DNA of 64,000 nt, taken from NCBI RefSeq assembly GCF_030296575.1, contig NZ_AP027729.1, forward strand, positions 2,604,001-2,668,000, given 5' to 3'. Origin of the DNA: Paraoerskovia sediminicola (GTDB lineage Bacteria; Actinomycetota; Actinomycetes; Actinomycetales; Cellulomonadaceae). Position numbers and translations under genes: made by a program. The notes below the pieces were generated by a model. That model made no database searches. It was not told the DNA's origin and worked only from the letters and a program-made list of their open reading frames with translations. Within the stretch, counting starts at the first letter, position 1, and each line of letters begins with the position of its first letter. This document shows positions 1 to 11,975 of this stretch, one piece after another.

Positions 1-2
1 TG

Positions 3-875
3 ACGATGGCCCCGGTCGTGTGGGGCATCAAGGTCCTCGGCAAGGGAGGCGCAGGAGCGGTCGCGGCGCTCGCGATCCTCGTGGGTGTCGCCGCCGGTGC
101 GCTGTTCGTCCGGCGGCAGCTGCGGCGCGAGCGCCCGATGCTCGACGTCCGGCTGTTCGCGAACCCGGCGTTCAGCGGGTCGGTCCTCATCAACCTGCTC
201 TCGATCTTCAGCTACGTGGGGTTCCTCTACTTCGCGTCGCAGGACCTCCAGCTCGTGATCGGCCTCGGCCCGAGCGTCGCGGGGCTCGCCCTGCTCCCCG
301 GCATGGTTTGCATGATCGTTGCCGGCCTGCTCGTGGTCCGCGTCGTGCGGCGCGTCACGCCCGCCCGGGTCGTGGCGGGTGCCCTCCTGCTGTCCGCGAC
401 CGCGTACGGGATCGTCGCCGTGCTCGGCGGCCACGGGACCCTCTGGCCCCTCGTCGTCGCGTTCACGCTCCTGTCCGTGGGGATCGGGGCGGCCGAGACG
501 CTCTCGAACGACCTCGTGCTGTCCTCGGCACCCGCGCCCCAGGCGGGCGCGGCGTCGGCGATCTCCGAGACCGCCTACGAGGTCGGCGCGGTGCTCGGCA
601 CGGCGGTGCTCGGGAGCATCCTGTCGGCGTCGTACGCGACGAACCTCGTCGTGCCCCGAGGTGTCGGCCACGCCGACGCGGCGGTCGCGACCGAGACCCT
701 CGGCGGGGCCACGACGGTAGCGGCGGGTCTGCCGGCGGAGCAGGCGCAGGCTCTCCTCGACTCGGCGCACACCGCGTTCGGCAGCGGCGTGGCGGTCACC
801 GCGGGTATCGGGGTGGTCACGATGCTGGGCGCCGCCGTGCTGGCGCTCGTCGCGCTGCGGCACGCCGACGGCTGA
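3..875 (+). CDS. MFS drug exporter, DHA2 (EmrB/QacA-like), C-terminal part
   Basis: This reading frame is open from the left edge of the window, so the gene is cut and only about 290 residues are seen. It has repeated hydrophobic helices separated by short basic loops. The segment RPMLDVRLFANPAFS followed by a helix pair is typical of the second half of 14-helix DHA2 proton-driven drug exporters. The expected role is proton-coupled export of small molecules across the cytoplasmic membrane; the substrate cannot be told. An ATG at position 6 is internal and not a credible start. The gene ends 62 bases before the metallophosphoesterase, which has its own promoter-like box. Confidence 0.85.
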   Translation, partial: TMAPVVWGIKVLGKGGAGAVAALAILVGVAAGALFVRRQLRRERPMLDVRLFANPAFSGSVLINLLSIFSYVGFLYFASQDLQLVIGLGPSVAGLALLPGMVCMIVAGLLVVRVVRRVTPARVVAGALLLSATAYGIVAVLGGHGTLWPLVVAFTLLSVGIGAAETLSNDLVLSSAPAPQAGAASAISETAYEVGAVLGTAVLGSILSASYATNLVVPRGVGHADAAVATETLGGATTVAAGLPAEQAQALLDSAHTAFGSGVAVTAGIGVVTMLGAAVLALVALRHADG

Positions 876-937
876 GCGAGCCGCGGCGTGGCGTGGCGAC
901 CGGTTCGACCTGCGGCCCCGTGGTGTAGAACCCTGGG

Positions 938-2776
938 GTGATGATCGCGCGCCGCAGGTCCCGTCGGTGGGTCCGCTGGGTCCTGCTGGCCCTCGCCGTG
1001 CTCGTCGCGTGCCTCACGTTCGGGGTGACGACGGCGACCGCGAACCTGAGCCTCGGGCCCCACGAGGCCGAGTACGACATCACGACGAACGGTCTCGCGA
1101 CCGTCGACTTCGGCCCGTTGGGGTCGCTCGAGATCGACTCGCCGGCGCCCCTCGGCATCGGGGTCGACGTGGTCGTCGGGGAGATCCCGTCCCAGCTGCG
1201 CGAGCTGGACGAGTCGACACCGCTCGACGCGCTCGCCGGTGACGCGCAGAGTTACCTGCAGTTCTTCGGCAGCCCCGAGGCCACGATCTCCTCGGCGATC
1301 CACGCGCTCGTCACGGACGCGATCTGGCGCACGCTGATCGCGATCGCGGTGGTCGTCATCGTGATCATCTCGTGCTGGCTCCTGCTGGGGTCGGCGCGGC
1401 GGCGAGAGCTCGCCCGGTCGATCGCGCCGCGGACCTGGGAGGTGGCCTCGGGCGCGCTGGTCCTGGTCCTCGTGGCCGGGACCCTCAGCTCGGGCACGAT
1501 CCGGGGACCGGAGCCGGAGGGGAGCGCGAGCCCGGTGTTCGCCGGCACGGGTCTCGAGGGGGCGCGCATCACGGGCAGGCTGTCCGGGATCGTCGACACG
1601 TACGGGACGCAGCTCCTCGAGACGTACCGGGACAACGAGCGCTTCTACGCGACGGCCGACGAGAAGCTCGACGCGGCGTGGGACGAGCGGCTCGCGCAGG
1701 AGAACATCGACGCGATCGCCGCCTCCGTCGGGCTGCGCGGCCCGGTCGTCAAGGCCTCCGCGGACGACGACTACGTGACGTTCCTCGTCGTGTCCGACCT
1801 GCACTGCAACACCGGGATGGCCCCGCTGATCGCGACGTCGGCGATCCGGTCAGGGGCGGACGTCGTGCTCGACGCGGGGGACACGACCATGAACGGGACC
1901 TCGGTCGAGGACGTGTGCGTCACCGCGCTCACCGGCGCCCTGCCGGACGGCGTCCCGCTCGTCGTCGCCGACGGGAACCACGACAGCGCGACCACGTCGG
2001 CGCAGGAGCGCGCCCAGGGCGCGACCGTGCTCGACGGGTCCGTCGTCGAGGTGGCGGGCGTGCGGATCCTCGGGGACCACGACGCGCTGCAGACCAACGT
2101 CCTGACCGGGTCGAGCGTCGCGGACGACGACCTGACCCCCGACGAGCAGACCCGGGAGCTCACGCAGACGGCGTGCGCGGACGGCGCCGGGGTCGACCTG
2201 CTCCTCCTGCACACGCCGCGCGTCGGGAACGGGGTCCTGGACTCGGGATGCGTCCCGATGCAGGTCTCAGGACACCTCCACAAGCGGGTCGACCCGGTCC
2301 AGGTGGGCGGCGGGATCCAGTACATCAACTCGTCGACCGCGGGAGCGATCCTCAACCAGCCGACCGTCGGCCCGCTGCACGGCACGGCCGAGATGACGGT
2401 GCTGCGGTTCGACCCCGACCGTCGCCGGTTCGTCGACTACCAGGTGGTGTCCGTCGACCCGGCGCAGCAGGCGCAGGTCGGGCCCCGGATCCCGATGCCC
2501 GTCCTCCTCCCGTTCACGCCGACCGTCGACGAGGAGGGCGAGCCCGTCGCGGTCGCGACCGACGCCCCGACCGGCGCCCCCACCGACGGCGCGCCGCGTG
2601 CCGCGACGGACAGCCCCTCGGCGACCCCGAGTGCCGGCTCGGACGACGCTCCCGAGGCCTCCGACGGCGACCCGTCCGGGGGAGCGGAGGACGCCGCCGT
2701 CGACGAGCCGACCGAGGTGCCTGCCGACGCCGACGCGACCGGGGGTGCGACGCCGTCCGCCACCCCTGCCGGATAA
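938..2776 (+). CDS. membrane-anchored metallophosphoesterase
   Basis: The 612-residue protein has a basic N-terminus, one membrane helix near residues 10-30 and two more near 128-150 and 165-185. A calcineurin-like phosphoesterase domain follows at about 283-460. Metal-ligand motifs are visible: SDLH (D287, H289), GDT (D315), GNHD (N347, H348) and GHLH (H446, H448), a complete family set. The last 100 residues are a low-complexity tail rich in Pro, Ala, Thr, Asp and Ser. The domain probably faces outside and hydrolyses a phosphoester; the substrate is unknown. GTG at 938 was chosen because a TAGAAC box ends 6 bases upstream; ATG at 941 is the alternative. Confidence 0.88.
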   Translation: MMIARRRSRRWVRWVLLALAVLVACLTFGVTTATANLSLGPHEAEYDITTNGLATVDFGPLGSLEIDSPAPLGIGVDVVVGEIPSQLRELDESTPLDALAGDAQSYLQFFGSPEATISSAIHALVTDAIWRTLIAIAVVVIVIISCWLLLGSARRRELARSIAPRTWEVASGALVLVLVAGTLSSGTIRGPEPEGSASPVFAGTGLEGARITGRLSGIVDTYGTQLLETYRDNERFYATADEKLDAAWDERLAQENIDAIAASVGLRGPVVKASADDDYVTFLVVSDLHCNTGMAPLIATSAIRSGADVVLDAGDTTMNGTSVEDVCVTALTGALPDGVPLVVADGNHDSATTSAQERAQGATVLDGSVVEVAGVRILGDHDALQTNVLTGSSVADDDLTPDEQTRELTQTACADGAGVDLLLLHTPRVGNGVLDSGCVPMQVSGHLHKRVDPVQVGGGIQYINSSTAGAILNQPTVGPLHGTAEMTVLRFDPDRRRFVDYQVVSVDPAQQAQVGPRIPMPVLLPFTPTVDEEGEPVAVATDAPTGAPTDGAPRAATDSPSATPSAGSDDAPEASDGDPSGGAEDAAVDEPTEVPADADATGGATPSATPAG

Positions 2777-2779
2777 GGT
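2774..2779 (+). promoter_or_regulatory. -10 box of the DtxR-family gene (leaderless)
   Basis: TAAGGT overlaps the TAA stop of the preceding gene and ends 7 bases before GTG 2787. This places transcription start at or next to the start codon. No convincing -35 element is visible. Confidence 0.55.
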
Positions 2780-2786
2780 GGCGCGC

Positions 2787-3473
2787 GTGGTGAACCACGA
2801 GGAGCTGACGACGGTCGCGCAGGACTACCTCAAGATCGTCTGGTCCGCGCTGGAGTGGTCGGACGAGCCGGTCACGACGAAGCTCCTCGCCGAGCGCCTG
2901 GGGGTCGGGGCCTCGACCGTCTCGGAGACGGTGCGCAGGCTCCGCGACCAGGGCCTGCTCGACCACGCCCGGTACGGGACCGTCGAGCTCACGGCTGCCG
3001 GCCGCACAGCGGCCCTGCACATGGTGCGCCGGCACCGGCTGATCGAGACGTACCTGGTCTCGCGGCTCGGGTACTCCTGGGACGAGGTCCACGACGAGGC
3101 CGAGGTGCTCGAGCACGCCGTCTCCGACCGGATGGTCGAACGGATGGACGAGGCCCTCGGACGGCCGGTGCGGGACCCGCACGGTGACCCGATCCCGACC
3201 GCGGACGGGCACGTCGAGCAGATCCCGGCGGTGCTGCTCGCCGACGTCCCGGCCGGCGGGACCGGTGTCGTGGCCCGGATCTCGGACTCCGACCCGGACG
3301 TGCTGCGCTACCTCGCCGAGCTCGGGATCGACCTCGACGTCGCACTCTCGGTGACCGAGCGCCGGGACTTCGCCGGGACGATCGCGGTCACCTGGTCCGG
3401 GTCGGACGAGGAGCGCACCGTGGACCTCGGGCTCCCGGCGGCGTCGTCGATCTGGGTCGTGCTCGCGGACTGA
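2787..3473 (+). CDS. DtxR/MntR-family metal-dependent transcriptional regulator
   Basis: This 228-residue protein has an N-terminal winged helix-turn-helix (about residues 8-65, with TKLLAERLGVGASTVSETVRRL as helix-turn-helix core in part), a dimerisation and metal-binding domain (about 66-140, with HRLIETYL and DEVHDEAEVLEH), and a C-terminal SH3-like domain. The HDEAE-EH pattern fits the manganese- or iron-sensing branch of the family. When metal is bound such proteins repress uptake genes or activate export genes. I start at GTG 2787 because of the leaderless -10 box; GTG 2778 and 2790 are alternatives. No metal transporter is adjacent, so the target genes lie elsewhere or are unknown. Confidence 0.85.
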   Translation: MVNHEELTTVAQDYLKIVWSALEWSDEPVTTKLLAERLGVGASTVSETVRRLRDQGLLDHARYGTVELTAAGRTAALHMVRRHRLIETYLVSRLGYSWDEVHDEAEVLEHAVSDRMVERMDEALGRPVRDPHGDPIPTADGHVEQIPAVLLADVPAGGTGVVARISDSDPDVLRYLAELGIDLDVALSVTERRDFAGTIAVTWSGSDEERTVDLGLPAASSIWVVLAD

Positions 3474-3645
3474 TCCCGCGCCCGGCTGCGGGCGGCTCCT
3501 CAGCGTCCTGCGGTGCCCTGCGCGACTAGCGCCGACCTCGAGCAACCTCCCGCCGCCCTCGACCCGACCCCTCGCCAAGATCCGCGCGGCCCCGTAGGCT
3601 CGGGGCATCACCCCGTTCGTGTTGCCGATGCCGTCGACCCGACTC

Positions 3646-3659
3646 TCGAATCGATTCGA
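3646..3659 (+). promoter_or_regulatory. 14-bp perfect palindrome before the MFS gene
   Basis: TCGAATCGATTCGA is its own reverse complement. It lies between a TAGGCT box (3596-3601) and the ribosome binding site of the exporter at 3687, a plausible operator position. It is AT-rich for this genome. The binding protein is unknown. Confidence 0.4.
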
Positions 3660-3686
3660 CCCGCACGACCCACGACGGAGGACCAC

Positions 3687-5059
3687 ATGACCGCGCAGCA
3701 CACGACGCAGCCCACGTCCCAGCCGTCGACCCGGCCCGCCGGCCAGCGCCGTGCCCGGCTGCCCGGAGCGCTCCTCGCCCTGGCGATCGGCGGGTTCACG
3801 ATCGGCACCACCGAGTTCGCGACCATGGGCCTGCTGCCCGAGATCGCGAGCGACCTCGGGGCGAGCATCCCCGCGGCGGGCCACACGATCACGGCCTACG
3901 CGGTCGGCGTCGTGGTGGGCGCCCCGGTGCTGACCGTCCTCGCGGCGCGGATGCCCCGCAAGCGCCTCCTGCTGATCCTGATGGCCGCCTACACGATCGG
4001 CAACGTGCTCTCGGCGGCGGCGCCGAGCCTCGGGTGGCTCGTGGCCGGCCGCTTCCTCGCGGGTCTCCCGCACGGCGCCTTCTTCGGCGTCGGGGCGGTC
4101 GTCGGGGCCGCGGTCGCGGGTCCCGGTCGACGCGGGCGGGCCGTGGCGACGATGATGGCCGGGCTCACGATCGCCAACGTCGTCGGTGTGCCGCTCTCGA
4201 CCTTCGTCGGCCAGAGCCTCGGGTGGCGGTCGGCCTTCGTGCTGATCGGCGTCCTCGGCCTCTTCACCCTGGCCGCGCTGTGGCGGCTCGTGCCGGACGG
4301 CGCGGGGAACCAGGACTCGAGCGTCAAGCGGGAGCTCGGTGCGCTGCGCAACGCGCCGCTGTGGATCGGCTTCGTCGGGTGCTCGATCGGGTTCGGCGGC
4401 ATGTTCGCCGTGTACTCCTACGTCGCCCCGACGATCACCGAGGTGACCGGGATGCCGTCCTGGACGGTGCCGATCGTGCTCGCGATCTTCGGCATCGGCA
4501 TGACCGTGGGCACGCTGCTGGGCGGGCGGCTCGCCGACCGGCACGTCATGAAGACCGTCTACCTGGGCCTGGTCTCGACGATCGCGGTGCTGGTCCTCTT
4601 CGCGCTGACCGGGCAGCAGCCGGTCGCGGCGGTCGTCGTCCTGTTCCTGCTCGGCGTGACCTCCCAGGTGCTAGGCCTCGCGATGCAGGCGCGCCTCATG
4701 GACCTCTCGCCCGACGCGCCGTCGCTCGGTGCGGCGCTGTGCCACTCCGCGCTCAACGTGGGCAACGCCACCGGCGCGTTCGTCGGAGGTCTCGTCATCG
4801 CGGCCGGCTGGGGCTACCTCGCCCCGGCGTGGGCCGGCGCCGTGCTGACCTTCGTCGGGCTCGTCGTGATCGTCGTCCTCGGCCGCGGTCGTGCCCCGGC
4901 GTCCGACGACGTCGCACCGGTCGTCGAGGACGTCCCGACCGCCGGTGGGACTGACGCGCGGGGCGCGGCCGACGGCGGCGGGCCCGGCGAGGTCCCCGAC
5001 GCCGCCGACGCACCTGCGGTCGACCGGGAAGGCGTGCGGACCCCGGTAAACTCGAACGT

Positions 5060-5063
<4 letters not shown>
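3687..5063 (+). CDS. MFS transporter, DHA1 family (AraJ/YdhP/chloramphenicol-exporter type)
   Basis: The 458-residue protein has twelve predicted membrane helices. The first helices carry [19 protein letters not shown] and [12 protein letters not shown], the signature of the AraJ-like exporters of the DHA1 group. The expected function is proton-coupled export of a sugar or drug; the substrate is not evident. ATG 3687 is preceded by GGAGGAC at good spacing, and the coding sequence upstream of it lacks a transporter-like composition. The C-terminal 60 residues are Gly, Ala and Asp rich and probably cytoplasmic. The stop overlaps the GTG of leuS (GTGA). A palindrome sits in the leader. Confidence 0.87.
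5047..5052 (+). promoter_or_regulatory. -10 box of leuS inside the end of the MFS gene
   Basis: TAAACT ends 7 bases before GTG 5060. It lies inside the last codons of the preceding exporter gene, so leuS probably has its own leaderless transcript besides any read-through. Confidence 0.55.
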
Positions 5064-8050
<2,987 letters not shown>

Positions 8051-8051
8051 C

Positions 8052-9006
8052 GTGGCTGACGACGTGGCGCGCCCAGGTGCGAACGGTCCGGCCGGTCCGG
8101 GCGCGCCCGGGGGCGCGTCGCGGTCGTCACCGACTCGACCGCGTCGCTCCCGGACGGGTTCGCCACGCGCTACCCCGGCGGGGCGCTCGGCGACCTGACG
8201 CTCCAGGTCGTGCCGCTGACCGTGATCGTCGGCGACGAGTCGTACGCCGAGGGCACGGAGATCACCGATGACGACCTGGCCGCGTACCTGCGGGCCGGTG
8301 CCGTGGTCTCGACGTCGCAGCCGTCGTCCGAGGCCCTGCTCGAGGCCTACCGCCGCGCCGCGGACGCCGGGGCGACCGAGATCGTCTCCGTGCACCTGTC
8401 GGCCGACCTCTCGGGCACGCTGCAGGCCGCGACCGCGGCCGCCGGACGCTCGCCCGTGCCGGTGCGCGTCGTCGACTCGCGGACGGTCGCGATGTCGCTC
8501 GGCTTCGCCGCCCTCGCCGCGGCGCAGGAGGCCGCCCGGGGAGCGGCGCCGCAGCGGTCGAGGACCGGGCGCGCGCGGTGGCCCGGCGGAGCCGAGCCGT
8601 GTTCATGGTCGACACCCTCGACCAGCTACGCCGCGGTGGCCGGCTCAGCGCCCCCGCCGCCGCGCTCGGGAGCGTGCTCGGGGTCCGACCGCTGCTGTCG
8701 GTCCGCGACGGCGCGATCGTCGTCGTGCAGAAGGTCCGCACGCGGACCGCGGCCGTCGACCGCCTGATCGAGGTCGCCCTCGACAGCGCCGGACGGCGCA
8801 ACGCGCCCCGGTTCGCGGTGCATCACCTCGGGGACGACACGCTGGCCCGCGAGGTCGCCGGACGGCTCGGGGCCGAGCTCGACGTGCCGACGGACGTCAC
8901 GCCCGTCAGCGCCGTCGTGGGTGCGCACGTGGGGGTCGGGGTGCTGGCGATCATCGTGGCGGACGACGCGCCCGAGACCGCGCCGGACTCCGCGCGCGTG
9001 CAGTAG
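8052..9006 (+). CDS. DegV family fatty-acid-binding protein, frame broken at two places
   Basis: DegV/FakB proteins bind a fatty acid and, where a FakA kinase exists, present it for phosphorylation. The motifs are TDSTASLP near the N-terminus, [22 protein letters not shown] and RRGGRL. The start GTG 8052 lies one base after the leuS stop and gives [12 protein letters not shown]. The frame then breaks in the GGGGG run at 8109-8113, one base short, and again in CGGGGAG near 8538-8541, one base short (expected [16 protein letters not shown]). Restoring both gives about 318 residues. Without the first correction the conserved TDSTASLP segment has no start codon, which supports the repair. It is probably cotranscribed with leuS. 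Confidence 0.88.
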
Positions 9007-9179
9007 GCGCCCTAGGGCTGGCGCGCTGCCGGATGGTGGAGCGTCGTCCGGGGCGCGCCGGAGCGTGAAGGGCCGGGGTCGGGCCGGCTGCGAAGCGCTT
9101 CTGGGTCGTCCACACGACCCACGCCGTGCGGCGGCCCACAGGCGAGGGCCGAGGTCATCAGCGGGATCGCCCACCGCCG

Positions 9180-9185
9180 TAGCGT
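9180..9185 (+). promoter_or_regulatory. -10 box of comEA (leaderless)
   Basis: TAGCGT ends 6 bases before GTG 9192. The 185-base gap upstream (9007-9191) otherwise shows no clear structure to me. Confidence 0.5.
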
Positions 9186-9191
9186 CCGACC

Positions 9192-10445
9192 GTGCCAGCC
9201 CGAACCTCGACAGACGACGCCCGCCGCGCGGAGCGGCTCGACGCGTTGCGCAACCCTCCGACCCGGCGCCTGGCGGTGCTCCGAGAGCCCCACGCCGCCA
9301 GCCCGGCGCGTGCCGCGCTGCGCGCCATGGTCGACGCGTCGCGGGCGGTACACGGTGACCCGGCCGCACAGCCGGGCTTCGAGCACGAGGCGGTCGTCCC
9401 GCTGCGGGGCGCGCCGGGGGCGCTAGGCGCGACGGAGGTGCGTGGTGCGACCGATGTCGGGCGCGCCGCCTCGGGCGACATCGAGCGTGACGACGACCGT
9501 GAGGGCGACAGCGCCTGCGGGGACGAGAACGACGTCCCGGCGGCCGCGGAGCCGGACGCCAGTGGCACGCCGCGGTTCCGGATCGGCGTGGACCTGAGGG
9601 CCGCCGTCGTCGGCACGATCGCCGTCGTGCTCCTCGCGGTAGTCGTCGTGCTGCTGGCGTGGGACCGCGCTCAGGGCGCGATCCCGGTCGACGACCTGGA
9701 CCCTTCCGTATCACTCGCGGATGTCGCCGACGGACCCGCTGCGGCGGCGTCCGCGAGCGACGCGGGGACCGACACCGGCGACGGGGCGACCGCGGGGTCG
9801 GTCGGTGGGTCTGCCGGTGACTCTGAGGGGTCCGCCGACCACGCTGGGGTCGAGGACGCGGTCGGTGGTGGGGTCGAGGGCGCCGGCGGGCCCGAGGGCG
9901 AGGCGACGGGAGATGGCGGGGTCGCTGGCGCCGGCGCTGCCGACGCGGGAAGCCTCGTGGTGCACGTCGCGGGAGAGGTCGAGGAGCCCGGGGTCGTGGA
10001 GCTGAGCGCCGGGTCGCGTGTCGGTGAGGCGATCACCGCGGCCGGGGGACCGTCGTCCGACACCGAGCTGGACGTGATCAACCTCGCGCGCCCGCTCGTG
10101 GACGGCGAGCAGGTGTATGTCCCGTCGGTCGAGGAGGCGGCGGCCGAGGCGGCCGGCCCCGCCGCGGCGGTCGGGCCGGGCACGGCGGCCGGTGGCGCAG
10201 GGGCGGGCGGCGGCGCAGGTGCGGGTGCGGGAGGCGGGGCTGGTGGTGGCGCGGACCTGATCGACGTCAACGCTGCGGGTGAGCCGGAGCTCGAGGCTCT
10301 GCCGGGCGTGGGCCCGGTGCTCGCGTCGAGGATCGTCGCGCACCGCGAGGAGCACGGCGCGTTCACCTCGGTCGATGCGCTGGTGGAGGTCCCCGGCATC
10401 GGGCCGGTGGTGCTGGAGGGACTGCGGGACCTGGTGCGGGCGTGA
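9192..10445 (+). CDS. comEA: ComEA-like helix-hairpin-helix DNA-binding protein
   Basis: ComEA binds double-stranded DNA outside the membrane and passes it to the ComEC channel during natural transformation. The 417-residue protein has a long acidic cytoplasmic N-terminus (1-135), one membrane helix (about 137-157), a Gly/Ala/Asp-rich stalk, an SLBB domain (about 252-312), a Gly/Ala linker and a C-terminal tandem helix-hairpin-helix (about 356-416, LPGVGPVLASRIV and VPGIGPVVLEGL). The N-terminus is far longer than in Bacillus ComEA but such extensions are common in actinobacteria. The stop overlaps the comEC start (GTGA), so the two are translationally coupled. Confidence 0.88.
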   Translation: MPARTSTDDARRAERLDALRNPPTRRLAVLREPHAASPARAALRAMVDASRAVHGDPAAQPGFEHEAVVPLRGAPGALGATEVRGATDVGRAASGDIERDDDREGDSACGDENDVPAAAEPDASGTPRFRIGVDLRAAVVGTIAVVLLAVVVVLLAWDRAQGAIPVDDLDPSVSLADVADGPAAAASASDAGTDTGDGATAGSVGGSAGDSEGSADHAGVEDAVGGGVEGAGGPEGEATGDGGVAGAGAADAGSLVVHVAGEVEEPGVVELSAGSRVGEAITAAGGPSSDTELDVINLARPLVDGEQVYVPSVEEAAAEAAGPAAAVGPGTAAGGAGAGGGAGAGAGGGAGGGADLIDVNAAGEPELEALPGVGPVLASRIVAHREEHGAFTSVDALVEVPGIGPVVLEGLRDLVRA

Positions 10446-11971
10446 CCACCACGACCGACCTGCGCCTCGTCCCGTCTGCCGTGGTGGCGTGGATCTGCGC
10501 GTGGGTCGGGACGCGCACGGGACCCGCGTCGATGCCACGGTGGCCGGTCACGGTGCTGCTGGCAGTGCTGCTGCTCGTCGTGGCGGTGGGGCTCGTCTCC
10601 GCGTCGCGGCGCCGGGCGCGAGCGAGCGGTTCGTCGGCTACCCGGCGACCGGCGGCGCTCGTGGGAGGGCAGGTGCTCCTCGTGCTCGCGGTCGCGGGCG
10701 CCGTGCTCGCCGTCGTGGGGGTCCGTGCGGACCTTGGCGAGGCGGGCGGTGTGGCCGAGCTCGCGTCGACGGGCGCGACGGGATGCGTGATCGGCACCGT
10801 CGTCGCCGACCCCGTCCCGGCGACGACGTTCGGGTCGAAGCCGGAGGGGGTCCGGACGGCGCTGCGGGTCCACGGGGTCTCGGCCCGGGGCGTCGTGAAG
10901 CGGGGAGCGGGAACGGTGGACGTCGTCGGTGGTCCGGAGTGGTCGGAGATCGCCGTGGGAGCCGTCGTTATCGCGGACGGCCGGTTCGGCACGGCTCACC
11001 CGGGGGCCGAGGAGGTCGCCGGGTTCGTACCGCGTGGGCCGCCTCAGGTAGTCGAACCGCCCGGGGCCGTGCTCGGAGCGGTCGCCCGGGTCCGCGGCGC
11101 GATGATGGAGGTGACCGCGGGACTGTCACCCCAGGCCAGAGGCCTGGTGCCGGGGGCAGCGATCGGTGACACCACGCGGGTCCCCGAGGAGATCGAGGCC
11201 GCGATGCTCGCCACGTCGCTGACCCACGTGACCGCGGTGTCCGGCGGACACTTCGCGGTCGTGGTCGCGGCGATCGGGTGGTGCTGCTCGACGGCACGGG
11301 CGCCCCGGTGGGTCCGGGTCGTCGTCACCGGCGCGGCCGTCGTGGGCTTCGTCCTCCTGGTCCGCCCGGACCCGAGCGTCCTGCGCGCCGCTGCCACCGG
11401 CTGTGTCGGGCTCGTCGGCACCGCGCTCGGGCGACCGGCCCGGGCCGTCCCGGCGCTCGCGGCCTGCGTCGTCGTCCTCCTGGTCGTCGACCCCTGGCTC
11501 GCGCGCTCCTTCGGGTTCGTCCTGTCCGTCGCGGCGACCGCCGGGCTTGTCACCCTCACCGGCCCGATCGCGTCGCGGCTGACGCCGTGGTGCGGGCGCC
11601 AGCCGGCGTTCCTCGTCGCCGTGCCGATCGCCGCGCAGGTCGCCTGCGGACCGGTCCTGGTGCTCCTCGACCCGTCCCTCGCGATCTACGCGGTGCCGGC
11701 GAACCTGCTGGCCGCGCTCGCGCTCGCCCCGGCGACCGTCCTCGGCGTCATGGCCGCGCTCGTGGCGCCCTGGTGGGGCGGCGCCGCGTGGGTGCTCGCC
11801 TGGTGCGCCGGCCTCGCGACCTGGTGGATCGCGGCCGTGGCGACCTTCTTCGCGCGTCTGCCGGCGGCCGCGCTCCCGTGGGTGCCGGGCGTCGGCGGGG
11901 CGGTGCTCCTCGCGGCGCTGACGGCCGCCGCGCTCGCGGTGCTGCGGTGGGGGTGGCCCGTGGCACGCTAG
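10442..11971 (+). CDS. comEC: ComEC/Rec2-type DNA uptake channel, no C-terminal hydrolase domain
   Basis: This 509-residue polytopic protein has N-terminal helices, an extracellular OB-like region (about 100-200) and the ComEC core (about 220-500). The core contains GAAIGDTTRVPEEIEAAML, TSLTHVTAVSGGHFA and SFGFVLSVAATAGLV, which identify the family. It should form the channel that imports single-stranded DNA. Many homologues of 700-800 residues carry a metallo-beta-lactamase domain after the channel. Here the frame stops right after the last helices and holA begins four bases later, so the domain is absent and not merely frame-shifted. Whether the organism is naturally competent is not known. 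Confidence 0.87.
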   Translation: MTTTTDLRLVPSAVVAWICAWVGTRTGPASMPRWPVTVLLAVLLLVVAVGLVSASRRRARASGSSATRRPAALVGGQVLLVLAVAGAVLAVVGVRADLGEAGGVAELASTGATGCVIGTVVADPVPATTFGSKPEGVRTALRVHGVSARGVVKRGAGTVDVVGGPEWSEIAVGAVVIADGRFGTAHPGAEEVAGFVPRGPPQVVEPPGAVLGAVARVRGAMMEVTAGLSPQARGLVPGAAIGDTTRVPEEIEAAMLATSLTHVTAVSGGHFAVVVAAIGWCCSTARAPRWVRVVVTGAAVVGFVLLVRPDPSVLRAAATGCVGLVGTALGRPARAVPALAACVVVLLVVDPWLARSFGFVLSVAATAGLVTLTGPIASRLTPWCGRQPAFLVAVPIAAQVACGPVLVLLDPSLAIYAVPANLLAALALAPATVLGVMAALVAPWWGGAAWVLAWCAGLATWWIAAVATFFARLPAAALPWVPGVGGAVLLAALTAAALAVLRWGWPVAR

Positions 11972-11975
11972 GCGC

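Noticed and set aside
575..1804. Long open frames on the strand opposite real genes (for example 575-1804, 2514-4544, 14321-15991, 44661-47294 and 57567-59117 minus)
   Set aside because: They mirror well-supported genes, are Arg/Gly/Pro rich without family motifs, and have no ribosome binding sites. Long antisense frames are expected at this GC content.
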